Assembly: GCA_037127315.1 (NCBI GenBank)
Contig: JBBBDQ010001451.1
Span: 476,501-540,500, forward strand
Direction: 5' to 3'
Source of the DNA: Ascarosepion bandense
Taxonomy: Eukaryota; Mollusca; Cephalopoda; Sepiida; Sepiidae
Length of the DNA stretch: 64,000 nucleotides
Position 1 is the stretch's first letter. Every line of letters begins with the position of its first letter. The translations under genes were made by a program, and so were the position numbers. The notes under the pieces are model-generated. The model was given only the letters and a program-made list of their open reading frames with translations, was not told where the DNA came from and did no database searches. Shown in pieces: positions 20,955-32,483 of the stretch.

Positions 20955-21439
20955 TAAGCGTGATTGCATATTGCATATTGCGTGATTACTCGTCTAGAAA
21001 ACCTTCGTCGAAACCTTTCGAACGAAAATGAAAAATGGTTTTAAATAAGAAAAAAAAGAAAGAACTTAGGACATGAAAGTCTGTCATAAGTGTTCGGACA
21101 GAAATCAGCACGAAGCCCAATGAAAAGAACAAAACCCGACACGAGTAACAAAAAGCGCCCAATACAAGGGTAGAGCGAACTTAATAGCACCTAATTAGCC
21201 AGTCGAACCTTCCTAGGTTCCTCCTAAACGGATCGTCAGGGAAAAGCTGGCTAAAGAGCTAAAGAGAAAACGACATATAAAAAGGTAATTAAGACAAATC
21301 ACGCGACCAGAAAATCAAAGAAACTACATAACACAAGGGAAGTGGGGCTTACCATTTTATTATTTATAATTTTCAGGGTGAGGAATAAAAGACAAAGACA
21401 GAAAGGTAGTATACCAGCATAAATTTTTATAAATTCTTT
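20955..21439. other. No recognised element
   Basis: Short AT run, then unique-looking sequence. CCTAGGTTCCTCCTAAACGGATC at 21208-21230 resembles 1654-1673. Confidence 0.4.
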
Positions 21440-21885
21440 CACGGCTTCTGCTCCGGTGAACTTAGATCACTGGTGACCCCTAAATACGAATTTGAACGAG
21501 ATACTAGACTAGCAACTAGATCCCACCCTTTTACAGTGAAACCGATAAAATGCAGCCGTATCTTCTACTCCAACAGTTTCTTTCCTCGCACTTCCCGACT
21601 GTGGAATTCTCTTCCAAACGATTGCTTCCCCGACGGCTACAATCTCCAGGAGTTTAAATATAAGGTCAATAGACACCTCCTAACACACTAACCTGCTCCT
21701 ATTCTATCAAGTACTCTTCCCATCTGCCCAACCCTCATCCTCGCTATCCTTACTCATCTGTCACCTTCCTCCTGACATTCCCTATGTCTAAGCACTCCTT
21801 CTCTTTACCTTCCCCCATGTAGCCCCATGCGCAATAGTGGCAGTGGAATGCCTTGCTTGGGGTGAGATGATTAAAAAAAAATAGT
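21440..21885 (+). pseudogene. Jockey/CR1-like LINE: C-terminus and 3' UTR
   Basis: Open reading 'TRLATRSHPFTVKPIKC' and 'FFPRTSRLWNSLPNDCFPDG', then 'NLQEFKYKVNRHLLTH' and a stop at 21689-21691. This is the typical end of these LINE polyproteins. The 3' UTR contains CCCCATGCGCAATAGTGGC and ends with TTGGGGTGAGATGATT plus an A run. Five or more 5'-truncated relatives lie on the minus strand elsewhere. Confidence 0.85.
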
Positions 21886-22052
21886 CTGATGTAATAGCCA
21901 GGGCTTGCTGTGCCTACATTTATTCAGGATTTCAGTCTTAGAATTCAGTAATTTTGTCGGTTGCTTATACAAAGCAAATACCTATTTTCTCTTTAGTACA
22001 TAGCCTACAAAATTCCTGGCCATCTCTGTTACCTTTTTATATGTCGTGTTTT

Positions 22053-22087
<35 letters not shown>

Positions 22088-22239
22088 AGAATTTGAAACA
22101 GCTGGTAAATATATTTACAATAACTTTGGTGGTATTACAGTTAACACACATCTCCTCAAAACATATCACGTCATAACCTTAAATCTCTTCATTACAATTT
22201 AACTTTTGAAAATTTTAGAACTGTTAAACCGGTAATTTT
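21886..22239. other. Unassigned sequence with an (AT)n run
   Basis: An AT run at 22058-22084 and nothing recognisable around it. Confidence 0.5.
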
Positions 22240-23120
22240 TTTCTTTTTATAATCATTTCATCCCAAATCAGGCAGTACTGAGACTGGTGCAGAGAGGGTT
22301 ACATAAGAGGTGAGTGACGAGAAAGAGAAAGAGAAACAGGTTCCAGGGGGCATCAGAGAATGGAAAGAGAAGGATGAGAACGCTGGTGTGAAAAGTGCTG
22401 CCTGGCAGTAGATTGGAAAGAGAGAAGAACATGATACAAGGGTTGTCAGGGGAAGGATGCGAATCAAGGAGATAAGAGATGGCAATTGACATTTCATTTA
22501 AATTCTTGGAGTTGTAGCTGTCAGAGAAGCAAGTATACAGAAGTTAATTCCATAGGCGGGAAGTGCAAGAAAAGAAATAGTAGAAGTAGAAGTTGCGTTT
22601 ACATTTGATCATTTTCACAGTAAAAGGGTGAGGCCTAGTCGCTAGACTAGTAGTTCGACTAAATTTATGCAGATGGGCGGACCATGGAGCTATAATCATC
22701 GGAGCAGAAGCCGTGAACCTATTTGAAAAAGAGACAAAGGTAAGTCCCATTAAGTTAGTCAGAAAGTGACTGGAGTTGAGCTACTATGTCAAGATCAGTT
22801 CCACTGCAAATTCACCGCTGGATTTTGACAAGAACCCCGAGATGAATACCAGTGGCACACGACCAGAAGTGACAGCAGTATTCAATGCACAGGCGGATTG
22901 TAGATTTCTATATATACAAGATGGATTCAGACGAGAAACGCTTCCTGGCCATACAGAGGGAACCGACACATTCCTATCTATGGATTCAATGTAGTTAGTC
23001 CACTTGAAGTCGGCTGAGAGAGCTAGGCCAAGGAGAGGCAATGATAACAAGCTGGAAGGTTTTCTGCAATTTGTAAAATGCTTCAGTAAAAACATTGGAA
23101 TGTAATTACATTTGAATAAA
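22240..23120 (-). pseudogene. Jockey/CR1-like LINE: RT thumb, C-terminus and 3' UTR
   Basis: On the minus strand: 'LLGLALSADFKWTNYIESID' (about 23025), then 'TSLATRPHPFTVKMIKCKRN' and 'FFSCTSRLWN' (22650-22545), then a 3' UTR ending AATCATTTCATCCC at about 22262. The region between is shortened by deletion. Same family as 2800-4250. Confidence 0.8.
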
Positions 23121-23184
23121 TGTGCCAAAGCTACAGTATTACGAGGACCACTACAGCAAGCATCCTCAACTATCTTAGCCTCTG

Positions 23185-24480
23185 CTGTAACAATAAAAGA
23201 CCTAGAGCAAGAAGAATTTTATAAGTAGCTATGTGTAAACGAGAGTGAAATAATTTACTATAACAAATTAAAGAAACAGTGCGTAAAGAGTACTATAGAA
23301 GGCTATGACTGACATTAAAAACCGAATTGAATTCTCAGAACAGAATTATGGCCATTAATAACCCTTGCCATCCCAGTGGTCCAATATAGCTTCAACATCT
23401 TGAACTGGACTCTAAACGATATCAGACGAATGGATTCTAAGACAAGAAAGCTCCTTTCTAAACATAATATGCATCAACCAAAGGCTGATGTAGACCGTCT
23501 ATACATACCCCGTAAAGAAGGTGGAAGAGGTCTTACTCAGCGAGAATTGTCATACAAAACAACAACTATTGGATTACTAACACACATAGAAACAACAAAA
23601 GACTGGATGATACAATTAGTCAAACAACATGAAAACAGCAAGAAAAATATTCAATAATAAAAGAAGGCAGTAAATACAAACAAGATTTACATTCAGTAGA
23701 TTGTGTAGAAAAGCAAAACAGAAGCCAAGAACCAACTATTGAGGCAAAAATATGAAAACGAAAGCCAAAGATAAAGCTCTTGAACAGATGAAACAACGCT
23801 GGCAAGACAAACCTCTGCATGGCCAATATCCACAACGTGCAATTAAATCTAATGTTGATAAAGTTAATACTCATCGATGGTTACGTGCATTTGGATTAAA
23901 ATCTGAGACTGAAGGCTTTATTTTTGCAGCGCAAGACCAAAGTTTTTCACTAGGAACTTTCAGGCAAATATTATACATAATAATGTGGATCCAAAATGCA
24001 GATTCTCTGATAAATATCAAGAAATAATAGACCATCTAATCTCAGGATGTTCCGTACTTGCCCCAAATGAATATAAAATCGTCACGATAGAGTGGGGCAA
24101 TATTTACATTGGACAATGTGCAAACAGTATGGAAAATATGTAAACAAACATTGGTATGAACATCACCAAGAACCGGTTACAGAAATAGAAGATGTCACCA
24201 TTCTATGGGATTACATCATCTACACAGACAGAGAAATTGAAGCAAATAGGTCGGACATTATGGTTAAAACCCAGAAAGAAAAAACTTGTCTATTAATTGA
24301 TATGGCGTGTCCACCGGATTGTAACATAGCAAACAAGGAATTCGAAAAACTGTCAAAATATAAAGACTTGGAAATTGAAATAGAAAAAATGTAGAAATTG
24401 AAAACAAGAGTCGTGCCAGTGATAGTAGGTGCACTTAGAATGATAAAAAAATGGAACAAAACAACACATTGAAAAAATAG
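23185..24480 (+). pseudogene. R2/R4-type LINE with restriction-like endonuclease end
   Basis: Frame-shifted but readable: 'NDIRRMDSKTRKLLSKHN', 'PKADVDRLYIPRKEGGRGL' (23488-23535), 'QRWQDKPLHGQYPQRAIKS' and 'TEGFIFAAQDQ'. A degraded CCHC-like knuckle follows (C..S, 'DHLISGCSVLAP' near 24030), then 'WYEHHQEPV' and the PD-(D/E)XK-like region 'EANRSDIMVKTQKEKTCLLI' (24238-24297). It ends 'EFEKLSKYKDLEIEIEKM'. The order matches the C-terminal half of LINEs that cut their target with a restriction-like endonuclease. The upstream RT core is missing. Family assignment is from memory of motif order. Confidence 0.7.
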
Positions 24481-24689
24481 TGGAAACCCCAGCTTAAGAG
24501 ATATAAAAAATTGTTTTGTTAAGTACAGCTTACACACTAAAGGGAACTTTGTCTATGTAACGCTAGGGATGTTAGGGAAATAGCAAAAACATGAAATGGA
24601 GCCATAACGACACGCCACGACCTAAGGTCTTCCTGCAAACTTGGTAGGTAGTGCGATAAATGAAATTCAATATCAACCGTCTGGAATTG

Positions 24690-25079
24690 TTTTTTATATA
24701 ATCATATCGCCCCAAGGAAGGCATTTTACTGCCACTGTTTTGCAGGGAGTTACATAGGAGGAAAGTTATGAGAAAGAGTGACAGGTTATAGGGGGTGTCA
24801 AGAAGTGGGTAAAAGAAGGATGAGAATATTGATGAGAGTGGAGTGGACGCAGAAGGGAGTATGAGAGAGAGGATGCAGATTAGTGAGATAGAAGATGACT
24901 ATTGACTTTACATTTAAAGTCTTGTAGATTGTAGCTGTCGCGGGAGTAAATAAGCGGAAGGGAATTCCACAGGCGAGAAGTGCGAGAGAAGAAGATATGG
25001 AGTGGAATTTGCGTTTACATTTTATTGGTTTCACAGTAAAAGGGTGGGACCTAGTTGCTAATCTTGTTGCTCGAGTAAA

Positions 25080-25080
<1 letters not shown>
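24690..25080 (-). pseudogene. Jockey/CR1-like LINE: C-terminus and 3' UTR
   Basis: Minus-strand 'TRATRLATRSHPFTVKPIKC' (25075-25015), then a frameshift, and a 3' UTR ending TATATAATCATATCGCCCC near 24710. It is 5' truncated directly at an (AT)n run. Confidence 0.8.

Positions 25081-25138
<58 letters not shown>
25081..25138. repeat. (AT)n microsatellite
   Basis: AT run separating a LINE fragment from a mariner fragment. Confidence 0.95.
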
Positions 25139-25143
<5 letters not shown>

Positions 25144-25149
25144 TTTACT

Positions 25150-25680
25150 TCGATGAGACCATAAGGCAAACCTAAACAATGATCTCTGGTTATACAGAGA
25201 CCGAAAAAACGTTCGAACGATCATGCACATAAGGTTTTTGGCAGTTGCTAGCAATGAAGAAGATGTCAAGCATCCGCACTTCTTTTCTCGGGGCTTAAAG
25301 GTCGAAGCTTCTAAGGTTGTGTTGGAAAGGATTTGGGGTCCTTTGATAGAAAGCTTGTATTAAAAAAGGCCGTACATTTAATAACAACACTTTGCGCCGT
25401 CCAATAAGGCCAAGATTACTCAAGAATGAATGAGTTACAATATCCACGAACATGTCGCTCCCAAATAGATAGGCTCATAGTTCTCCAAATTTGAATTCGT
25501 TGGACTTCTGCTTATGCTACGTAGCTACACAACAAAATCCTTGAAGTTCGCTATATTAGGCACAATGTCAAAAGTCGACAAACATCAACTAATTCGAGCA
25601 TGTAAACGTTTCAGACCTTTTATTGAAGCTGTCATTGATGTAAATTCATTAAGTAGATGTGTCAAAAGTAGTCTCAAGTT
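25150..25680 (+). pseudogene. Mariner transposase relic
   Basis: Frame-corrected pieces in the correct order: 'FLAVASNEEDVKHPHFF' (about 25238), 'RPYI' with the catalytic second aspartate region degraded to QHFAPSNKAKITQE (about 25390), 'YNIHEHVAP' (about 25445) and 'HQLIRACKRFRPFIEAVID' (about 25585). The usual W.P.SPDLNP block is lost. Several stops show that it is long dead. Confidence 0.7.
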
Positions 25681-25920
25681 TATTTATGACAATTTTCTCG
25701 TAAATAAAGCTTTTATTTCACGCAAATATCTTCAAAGAACCATGTATATTCCTGATATACCAATGACTGGAATATTTTTTGTTTTTCAGAAAATTATATC
25801 AGCAGAAAATCTGGTCGGGAAAAAGTATGATCAAGGAATAAGTTAAAAGAATGAATTATAAAAGATTTGTCGGGGATAATCAGCTTGAATAAAAAGATCA
25901 TTTTTATACGGCCCGAATGC

Positions 25921-26703
25921 TAAGATACATGATATGAAATATATCATTAAAAACATACATGATATGAAATATATCATTAAAAAGATACATGATATGAAAT
26001 ATACCATTAAAAAGATACATTAGATAAATATACCATTAAAAAGATACATGATATGAAATATACCATTAAAAAGATACATGATATGAAATATATCATTAAA
26101 AAGATACATGAGATGAAATATATCATTAAAAAGATACATGATATGAAATATACCATTAAAAAGATACATGATATGAAATGTATCATTTAAAAGGTACATA
26201 ATATGAAATATATCATTAAAAAGATACATGATATGAAATATACCATTAAAAAGATACATGATATGAAATATACCATTAAAAAGATACATGATATGAAATA
26301 TATCATTAAAAAGATACATGATATGAAATATATCATTAAAAAGATACATGACATGAAATATACCATTAAAAAGATACATGAGATGAAATATATCATTAAA
26401 AAGATACATGATATGAAATATATCATTGGAAAGATACATGATATGAAATATATCATCAAAAAGATACATGAGATGAGATATATCATTAAAAAGATACATG
26501 ATATGAAATATATCATTAGAAAGATACATGATATGAAATATATCATTAAAAAGATACATGAGATGAGATATATCATTAAAAAGATACATGATATGAAATA
26601 TATCATTAGAAAGATACATGATATGAAATATATCATTAAAAAGATACATGAGATGAGATATATCATTAAAAAGATACATGATATGAAATATATCATTAAA
26701 AAA
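25921..26703. repeat. 30-bp minisatellite, about 26 copies
   Basis: Unit AAGATACATGATATGAAATA followed by TATCATTAAA, in register for about 780 bp with point variants (AGATGA, ACC, GGAA). Because 30 is a multiple of three, both strands stay open (MKYIIKKIHD on plus, MYLFNDIFHI on minus). Each unit holds a small palindrome (ATGATAT...ATATCAT). Nothing suggests translation. Confidence 0.95.
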
Positions 26704-27351
26704 ACTATAACCGGTAGTGTAGATGTAGAGTAATTGATTTGAAGACAGTGTAGCAAATAGCAGCTTGGAGATTATAATCGGCGAGTAAAATTGAAATAAG
26801 TTAGACGGTTAGTTAAAGGGTTCGTCTATTGCATTCACTTTTGCACGAATGCCTTTAGGTAAGACATGCTTCAGTCTCTTTCTCAAGATTATGGGTTTGA
26901 CATGAAACAAACGTTGAGTGGAAAGCCGTCTAAACGATGCAAATTGAAATGCACACCCTGAGTTAATGGCAATTTACAAATAATAATGAAAAGGAAGCTG
27001 TGGAGAATCATGATCACATATGCACCGAAAGGATATAACATTAAAATGAAAGTCAGATGGAAGCGACTGTGATAAATATAAGCGTATTAACGTAAAGATG
27101 ACAAATTGCAATAGCTTAACAGACACGCAGATAGATAGACAGATAGATTCGAAGTGGTTGAGAAAAATACATAGATATAAAGGTTGAAATACATATATGG
27201 ATATAAATTAAGTGAGATAGATTGATAGATATGAATAGATTAAAATAAATATAAATATTTTTTATTTTTTTAATATTTGATATTATTTAGATAAAATCTC
27301 TTTGCATTCTCTCCTATATATATATATATATATATATATATGAATGAGACA
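26704..27351. other. No recognised element
   Basis: Non-coding sequence with scattered GATA motifs and an AT run at 27316-27341. Confidence 0.5.
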
Positions 27352-27469
27352 ATGCCAAAAGTTTCATGTAAAACCTTCTGTATAATAAAGACGGAAGCTG
27401 AAGATGGTTTGCCTGAAATAGGCCATACCCCCACTTAACCATGGAATAACGTGTCTGTCTTATTTTTAC

Positions 27470-27507
<38 letters not shown>
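27352..27507 (+). repeat. PLE-type repeat end with hammerhead-like core, plus (AT)n
   Basis: Second copy of the 120-235 repeat: AATAAAGACGGAAGCTGAAGA, GG-TTTG-CC, TGAAATAGGCC. It ends in an (AT)n run at 27470-27507. Confidence 0.45.
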
Positions 27508-27509
<2 letters not shown>

Positions 27510-27599
27510 CTCGTTCATTCAGTAATTCAGTAATGAATTAGAACATTCTCAGATAAGCGGCTACTGGCGTATGTTTACATAGATAATCACACGATAAAA

Positions 27600-27740
27600 G
27601 TCTGCCTTCTTCTACCGAGCGCCCAGAGCTCAGAGGTAGAATCGCGGACTGATGTCAAGTCGGTCGGGTTTCACTCCTGGCTTAAAAAAATCGGATGTCG
27701 AACCGTACTGATGAGCTGTAATACAGCAAAACAGATATCT
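27600..27740 (+). mobile_element. tRNA-headed hammerhead element, decayed
   Basis: tRNA-like head (GCGCCCAGAGCTCAGAGGTAG, B-box-like GGGTTTCACTCC near 27666-27677), linker, then CCGTA-CTGATGA-GCTGT-AAT-ACAGC with AAAA in place of GAAA (G12 lost). It breaks off into (TATC)n/(GATA)n at about 27735. Confidence 0.65.
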
Positions 27741-27746
27741 ATATCT

Positions 27747-27800
<54 letters not shown>

Positions 27801-28060
27801 CGAAGAAATAGGTTAAGAAAGAAAGAAACAGTTTGGGACAGATAGAAAAATAAAAAAAAGAAACTTAAGAAAGAAAGAAGGGAAGAAAGAAAGAAAAAAG
27901 AAAGATAAAAAGAAAGAAATAGTTTGAGACAGACAGACAGATAGAAAGACAGAAAGAAAGATATATAAAAAAGAAATAATTGAAGAAGCAAAAAAAGAAA
28001 TAGTTTGAGATAGACAGAAAGATAGAAACAGTTTGGGATAGATATAAACTATGAAAATCG
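27741..28060. repeat. (GATA)n followed by a GAAA-rich purine tract
   Basis: GATA array 27748-27800, then about 250 bp of AAGAAAGAAA-type sequence with repeated AGAAATAGTTTGAGACAGA. The minus-strand 'FLSFYLSQT' frames are artefacts. Confidence 0.85.
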
Positions 28061-28309
28061 TGTAAGCCCTCCTGTTAATCAAACTTGATAATATTTTTAT
28101 CATAAGGAATTTACTGATATTAAGCTCATCAATAAAGCTCAACTCAGTTTCTAAGAGGAACCTTGTTAAAAGCCTTAGATTCCCAATTCTACGACGCCTG
28201 GACAGAATCGAAATTCAAAATATCACACTTGTAACTTTGTGGACGTTAAATTAAGTCATTATGTCAAATGAATTATGAAATGAAAGGTAAATCCAAACCT
28301 GCTATCTCC

Positions 28310-29010
28310 TGCAACAGACTGGGAACTAAGGGCCGATATAGGCTCAAGATTGAAATTCCCAGAGCAAATAGCCATCACAAAACTTTGCCCAGATATAGTT
28401 TTCTTCTCGCATAAATTGAAGAAGATAGTCTTGTGGGAACTGACGGTCCCCTGGGAAGAAAACGCAGAGGAAGCTCATGAAAGGAAGAAGTTAAAATACG
28501 ACGAACTGCTGGAGAGTTGCAGGGTTAAAGGCTGGAGGGCTAGCTGCACTCCTATAGAAGTGGGGACTAGGGGATTTGCAGCAAGGTCCTTATGCAAAGC
28601 CTTAACAGATATTGGGATAGTGGGAGTAAAAAAAGAAAAGCACTCAAGTCCATAACCGAAACAGTAGAAAGAACAGCTAATTGGTTATGGATCAAAAGAG
28701 AGAGTGCCTGGATTCCAAATTGTTAGCTAAAATTCCCCGAAATTCTGCGTCTAAATTAATGTTTCGGACGAGCTCATGTGCGGTTCGTCTCTAAATGGAA
28801 AGTGACTCTGACCTTCGTCAATCGGAAGCATTTGCAGGGTTTCGTACCGGGCCTAAACGTAATTTTCCAGTATCTGAAAGCGCTTATCGAGGGTGGGCTG
28901 GAGGCTGATCATCTCTGGTCGGGTCCGCGCGGTGAGGGGGGTATGATGTTAAAAGACCCGGAACCCCCTCGTGATCCTCGCGATGACATCACTGACGACA
29001 CCCTATAGCG
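28310..29010 (+). pseudogene. Transposon-type protein C-terminus with PD-(D/E)XK-like signature
   Basis: A 101-codon frame ending at 28655 reads 'LCPDIVFFSHKLKKIVLWEL' then 'TVPWEENAEEAHERKKLKY', 'VGTRGFAARSLCKALTDIG'. The PDIV...ELTVPWEE layout matches a widespread nuclease-like domain at the end of retroelement-related proteins. The usual lysine is a threonine. The following 350 bp contain a second frame with 'PEPPRDPRDDITDDT', also typical of the region downstream in that family. Family name uncertain; a dead mobile-element piece is likely. Confidence 0.5.
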
Positions 29011-29330
29011 TCCCCATTACGGTGCGTATGATTGAATTAACTAATGCAGTACAAAGTAATAAATAACACATCACCTTTATTTTGTAAATTCTCATACGAA
29101 GAAAAAAGTGACAGAAAATCTTAATGGACAGATGATTTATTATAAATCATATTTCGATTTTCCTTTGAATAATTTCATCTTATCTTGGTGAGGAGTATTG
29201 CTTCTCGGGATCTTTTTTGAAGTTGTTTTTTCTTTTGTTTTTAAATATAACACTCATGATTTGCACGTTTTATTCTGATTTCACCTTTCATTACCTGAAT
29301 AATTTTTAATTTATCAGGCATCATTAAGCA
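29011..29330. other. No recognised element
   Basis: AT-rich non-coding sequence. Confidence 0.5.
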
Positions 29331-29571
29331 TTGGGCGATCATGACCGACTGTGCAGAAGATTATCCTGCAGTAGGTTGCCATTGCTTTCTGCGGTAGACT
29401 ATAGAACCCAATCTGTTCTATTATTTAACCCATAACTGGAGGGATGAGACGGAATAGTATCTTACCCAAGGGCATTTGTGCGTAAGTGAATGCAAGGAAT
29501 TCAACTGGAATTCGAACTCGGTTCACCGATTTGCCGTTCCGAGTCGATATTTACTGTACCACAACGCACAT
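29331..29571 (-). mobile_element. tRNA SINE (TGACTGACTG family), minus, internally deleted
   Basis: Matches the SINE body and head (B box GAACTCGG region and ACCACAACGCACATC at the 5' end, 29571). It lacks about 20 bp in the GGTCGGCAACCAG region and the terminal TGACTGACTG. Confidence 0.8.
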
Positions 29572-29650
29572 CACTTGATATTAGACGTTTCATTAAAACT
29601 TTGAAAGCAAATATCTGATTATTTACTCCTATAAAAATCAACGACGTGTC

Positions 29651-29938
29651 AGTCAGTTAGTTAAGTGCCATACGTGATGCACGCTTGGGCGATTATGTCT
29701 CGAAACAGACATGACTGACTGGGCAGAAGATTATCCCGCAGTAGGTTGCCTTTGCTTTCTGCGGTAGACTGGTTGCCGACCAAGGCTATAGAACCCAATC
29801 TGTCCTGCTATTTAAATCATAACTCGAAGGAAGAGACGGATTGCGCGTAAGTGAATACAATGGATTCAACTGGAATTCGAACTCGGCTCCCCGGTTTCTC
29901 GTTCCGAGCCGATATCCACTGTACCACGACGCACATCC
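29651..29938 (-). mobile_element. tRNA SINE, minus, with 12-bp target duplication
   Basis: Nearly complete SINE flanked by CAACGACGTGTC on both sides (29639-29650 and 29939-29950). The A-box and B-box regions are intact. This is direct evidence of a retroposition event. Confidence 0.9.
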
Positions 29939-29950
29939 CAACGACGTGTC

Positions 29951-31576
29951 CTTCTCCTTTTAAGGAGACAACAATCGATAGATTAATGGTTACCGTGGCT
30001 ATTCTGTTAGACGATTAATACCGAGAAGAATATCATGTACTCACTCCATGCCCCATATCGAATTCGCTTTTAAATATCCTAACAACGTTTGAAATAAATT
30101 AAAATCAGACAAACTCACTTAGCAAAGTGAATTGTGAGTTCAATCCTCATTGAATGCTTCTGACAAAATCTACTTTAAATAAACCTTGATGGGAATTCAA
30201 CATGAAACGACTCAACATGTGTTACGATTTCGTAAAACCAGCCAAATATAAATTCCAGTATATCAATAATTCGATTGAGTTTTTTTTTATGAAACGACCA
30301 TCAGGGTTTAAGCTTTACCAACAAAAAATTAAATCTATTGATTTAATCCCTTTCAAAATCTAAATAATAGGGCCTTTGATTTTCCATAAATAGAGATTTG
30401 GTTATCCGGAAAGTCAACGTAGCAAAGACACTTTGCAATGATCCTTAGAATGTATTGGATACAAATCCTATATCATTCATCAATTAACTAAAATACAAAA
30501 AGTAAAATTGCACACCAGCAAACATGGATCAGAACGCCTGAAAACATTTTGGAAAAACCCAGACCAAGGCAAATTTCACAAGTCAGTGTGAAAATTAAGA
30601 TTTTACATTCTTATTCGATAGGAAATAGCAAATTGATCTATGACCCGGTCAATTTTTCTTAACACCTAGAGAATGGGCATGCAGTTTCAAGCAAGTCACA
30701 TGACTAAATTTCACTACTTAACAACGTCTCTTGACTGGTAAAAATCAGTCCGAGATGGGAGCGGTAATCTGTAAGACCTCGTCACAATGAAAGATACTTC
30801 AAGCCGACCCGGTCATGCCTCGTCGACATACATTCATTCTTCCTCCTTCCAATTTTCTTTTTTTTTGGCCTTCATTCACACGCCGACAACAACAAGATAC
30901 TACAACCGATTTCCAAAAACTTAATGTCCATTGAGTACAATTTTCCTTTATTGCCTGACTTTCCTTTTCACTCTTTAGCCGACCATAAAAAGGAATCCAA
31001 CACAGACTTTATTAGTAGCCTGATTAATCTTTCAGTTTATACACATTCTTCTACTATCAACTATACGCTCCGAATTTCTGTGGAACATTTAACTACTTAC
31101 ATTTTCTCCTTGAACATTTAGCGCACGCTGATTAATTAACAACATGCATTTTCTATTTCAGTATTTTACTTCTTACAAATTTGTTATTCAGTTCTATGAA
31201 TCAAATTCCATTTATTTTACTAATGAAACATTTATCTTTCTAACCATTCTTTCAATTTTGAATTGTAGGGACTTCGGTTGTGTTTGACACAAGGCCCCCA
31301 CAAAAATGTAAAAAAAAATAGTTTCTTTTCGCTTGTGGGATAATTATTTTGACTGTCTTTTTCGTCGATTTTTTGATGTTCGCTTTGGTAACAACAAAAT
31401 TATTTTCTTATCGTTCGTTTTTTGCGTTTTTGTTTGTTTGTTTGTCATTCGTCTACTACAGAAAACCCACACTCGCAATCGACAATCGATGGGTCTAAAA
31501 AAAAGACCCTACCTCCATCAGTAATGAGATTTTTATACACTTTACGACGGTCAGACATTTGCATTTTAACAGCAAA
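29951..31576. other. No recognised element
   Basis: About 1.6 kb of AT-rich sequence without a clear repeat or coding signal. GTAGGGACTTCGGTTGTG near 31265 recalls 15514. A 65-codon frame at 30924-31121 has no recognisable features. Confidence 0.45.
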
Positions 31577-31745
31577 ATGTCAGTCAGTTAATGGTCATAC
31601 TTGATATACGCTTAGTCATGACTAGAAATAAACATGACTGACTGGGCAGAATATTTTTACCGTAGTTGGTTGCCATTACTTTCTGCGATGGACTGGTTGC
31701 CAACCAAGGCTATAGAATCAAATCTTTCCTGCCATTTACTTTATA
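31577..31745 (-). mobile_element. tRNA SINE, 3' half, minus
   Basis: From CAGTCAGTTAATGG to the ATCTGGAAGAAGAG point. It is the half-SINE partner of the composite SINE-hairpin-SINE unit ending at 32105. Confidence 0.7.
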
Positions 31746-31792
31746 TCTGGAAGAAGAGATAAATTATATTCCGTTATTATATTAAGTATAAT

Positions 31793-31845
31793 TAATGGGG
31801 GATCAGTTTACTGCTTCATAACAATAGATACCCGATCCCCCACTT
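31793..31845. repeat. GGGGGATC hairpin unit
   Basis: AATGGGGGATCAGTTTACTG...ACCCGATCCCCCACTTT, followed by GCCCAGTAGAAGTTTTAAT and then the SINE end. Same unit as 11147-11229. Confidence 0.75.
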
Positions 31846-31888
31846 TATGCCCAGTAGAAGTTTTAATTATGTTTCCAACTATTATATT

Positions 31889-32105
31889 CAGTCAGTCAGT
31901 TAAGTGACATACGTGACTGACTAGGCAGAAGATAATCTCGCAGTAGGTTGCCATTACTTTCTGCAGTGGACTGGTTGGCGACCAAAACCAATCTGCCCTA
32001 ATATTTAACCCATAGCTGAAGAGAGAAGAGACGGATGAATACCGTTCTCTAGAGTATTTGCGCATAAAGGAATGGAACGAATTCAACTTGAATTCGAATT
32101 CATGT
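31889..32105 (-). mobile_element. tRNA SINE, minus, 5' truncated
   Basis: Runs from CAGTCAGTCAGTTAAG to about GAATTCGAATTCAT. It meets a plus-strand copy head to head at 32106-32112. Confidence 0.75.
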
Positions 32106-32111
32106 CAGTAT

Positions 32112-32376
32112 TTGCGTTCTGGTGCAGTGGATATCGGTTCAGAATGAAAAATAGGAGAGACAAGTTTGAATTCAAGTTGAATTCGTTGCTTTGGCGTAAA
32201 TGCCAATGGGAAAGGTATTATACGTCACTTTCCTCCAAGTTTCGGTTAAATGACAGGACAGATTGATTTCTACAATCTTAGTTGGCAACCAGTCTACTGC
32301 AGAAGGTTATGCCAACCTAACGCGGAAAAAACTTGTACCCGGTCAGCTTGTATTCCGTATGGCATTTTACTGACTG
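32112..32376 (+). mobile_element. tRNA SINE, plus, decayed
   Basis: TTCTGGTGCAGTGGATATCGG head, AAGTTTGAATTC in place of the B box, body with CAACCAGTCTACTGCAG, and a shortened TTTACTGACTG end. Confidence 0.75.
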
Positions 32377-32483
32377 TTAGAATGCAACGTTCTTAAATAT
32401 TTGCCTTATGATCAGCGATCTTCCTTTTCTCTGGAATTCTTTAGATTCAGTGCCAGTCTTAATTTGTTCTTCTTTTTTCTTCA

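Noticed and set aside
25921..26703. CRISPR array or coding tandem-repeat protein
   Set aside because: There are no unique spacers between the 30-bp units, the genome is eukaryotic, and both strands are open because 30 is divisible by three.
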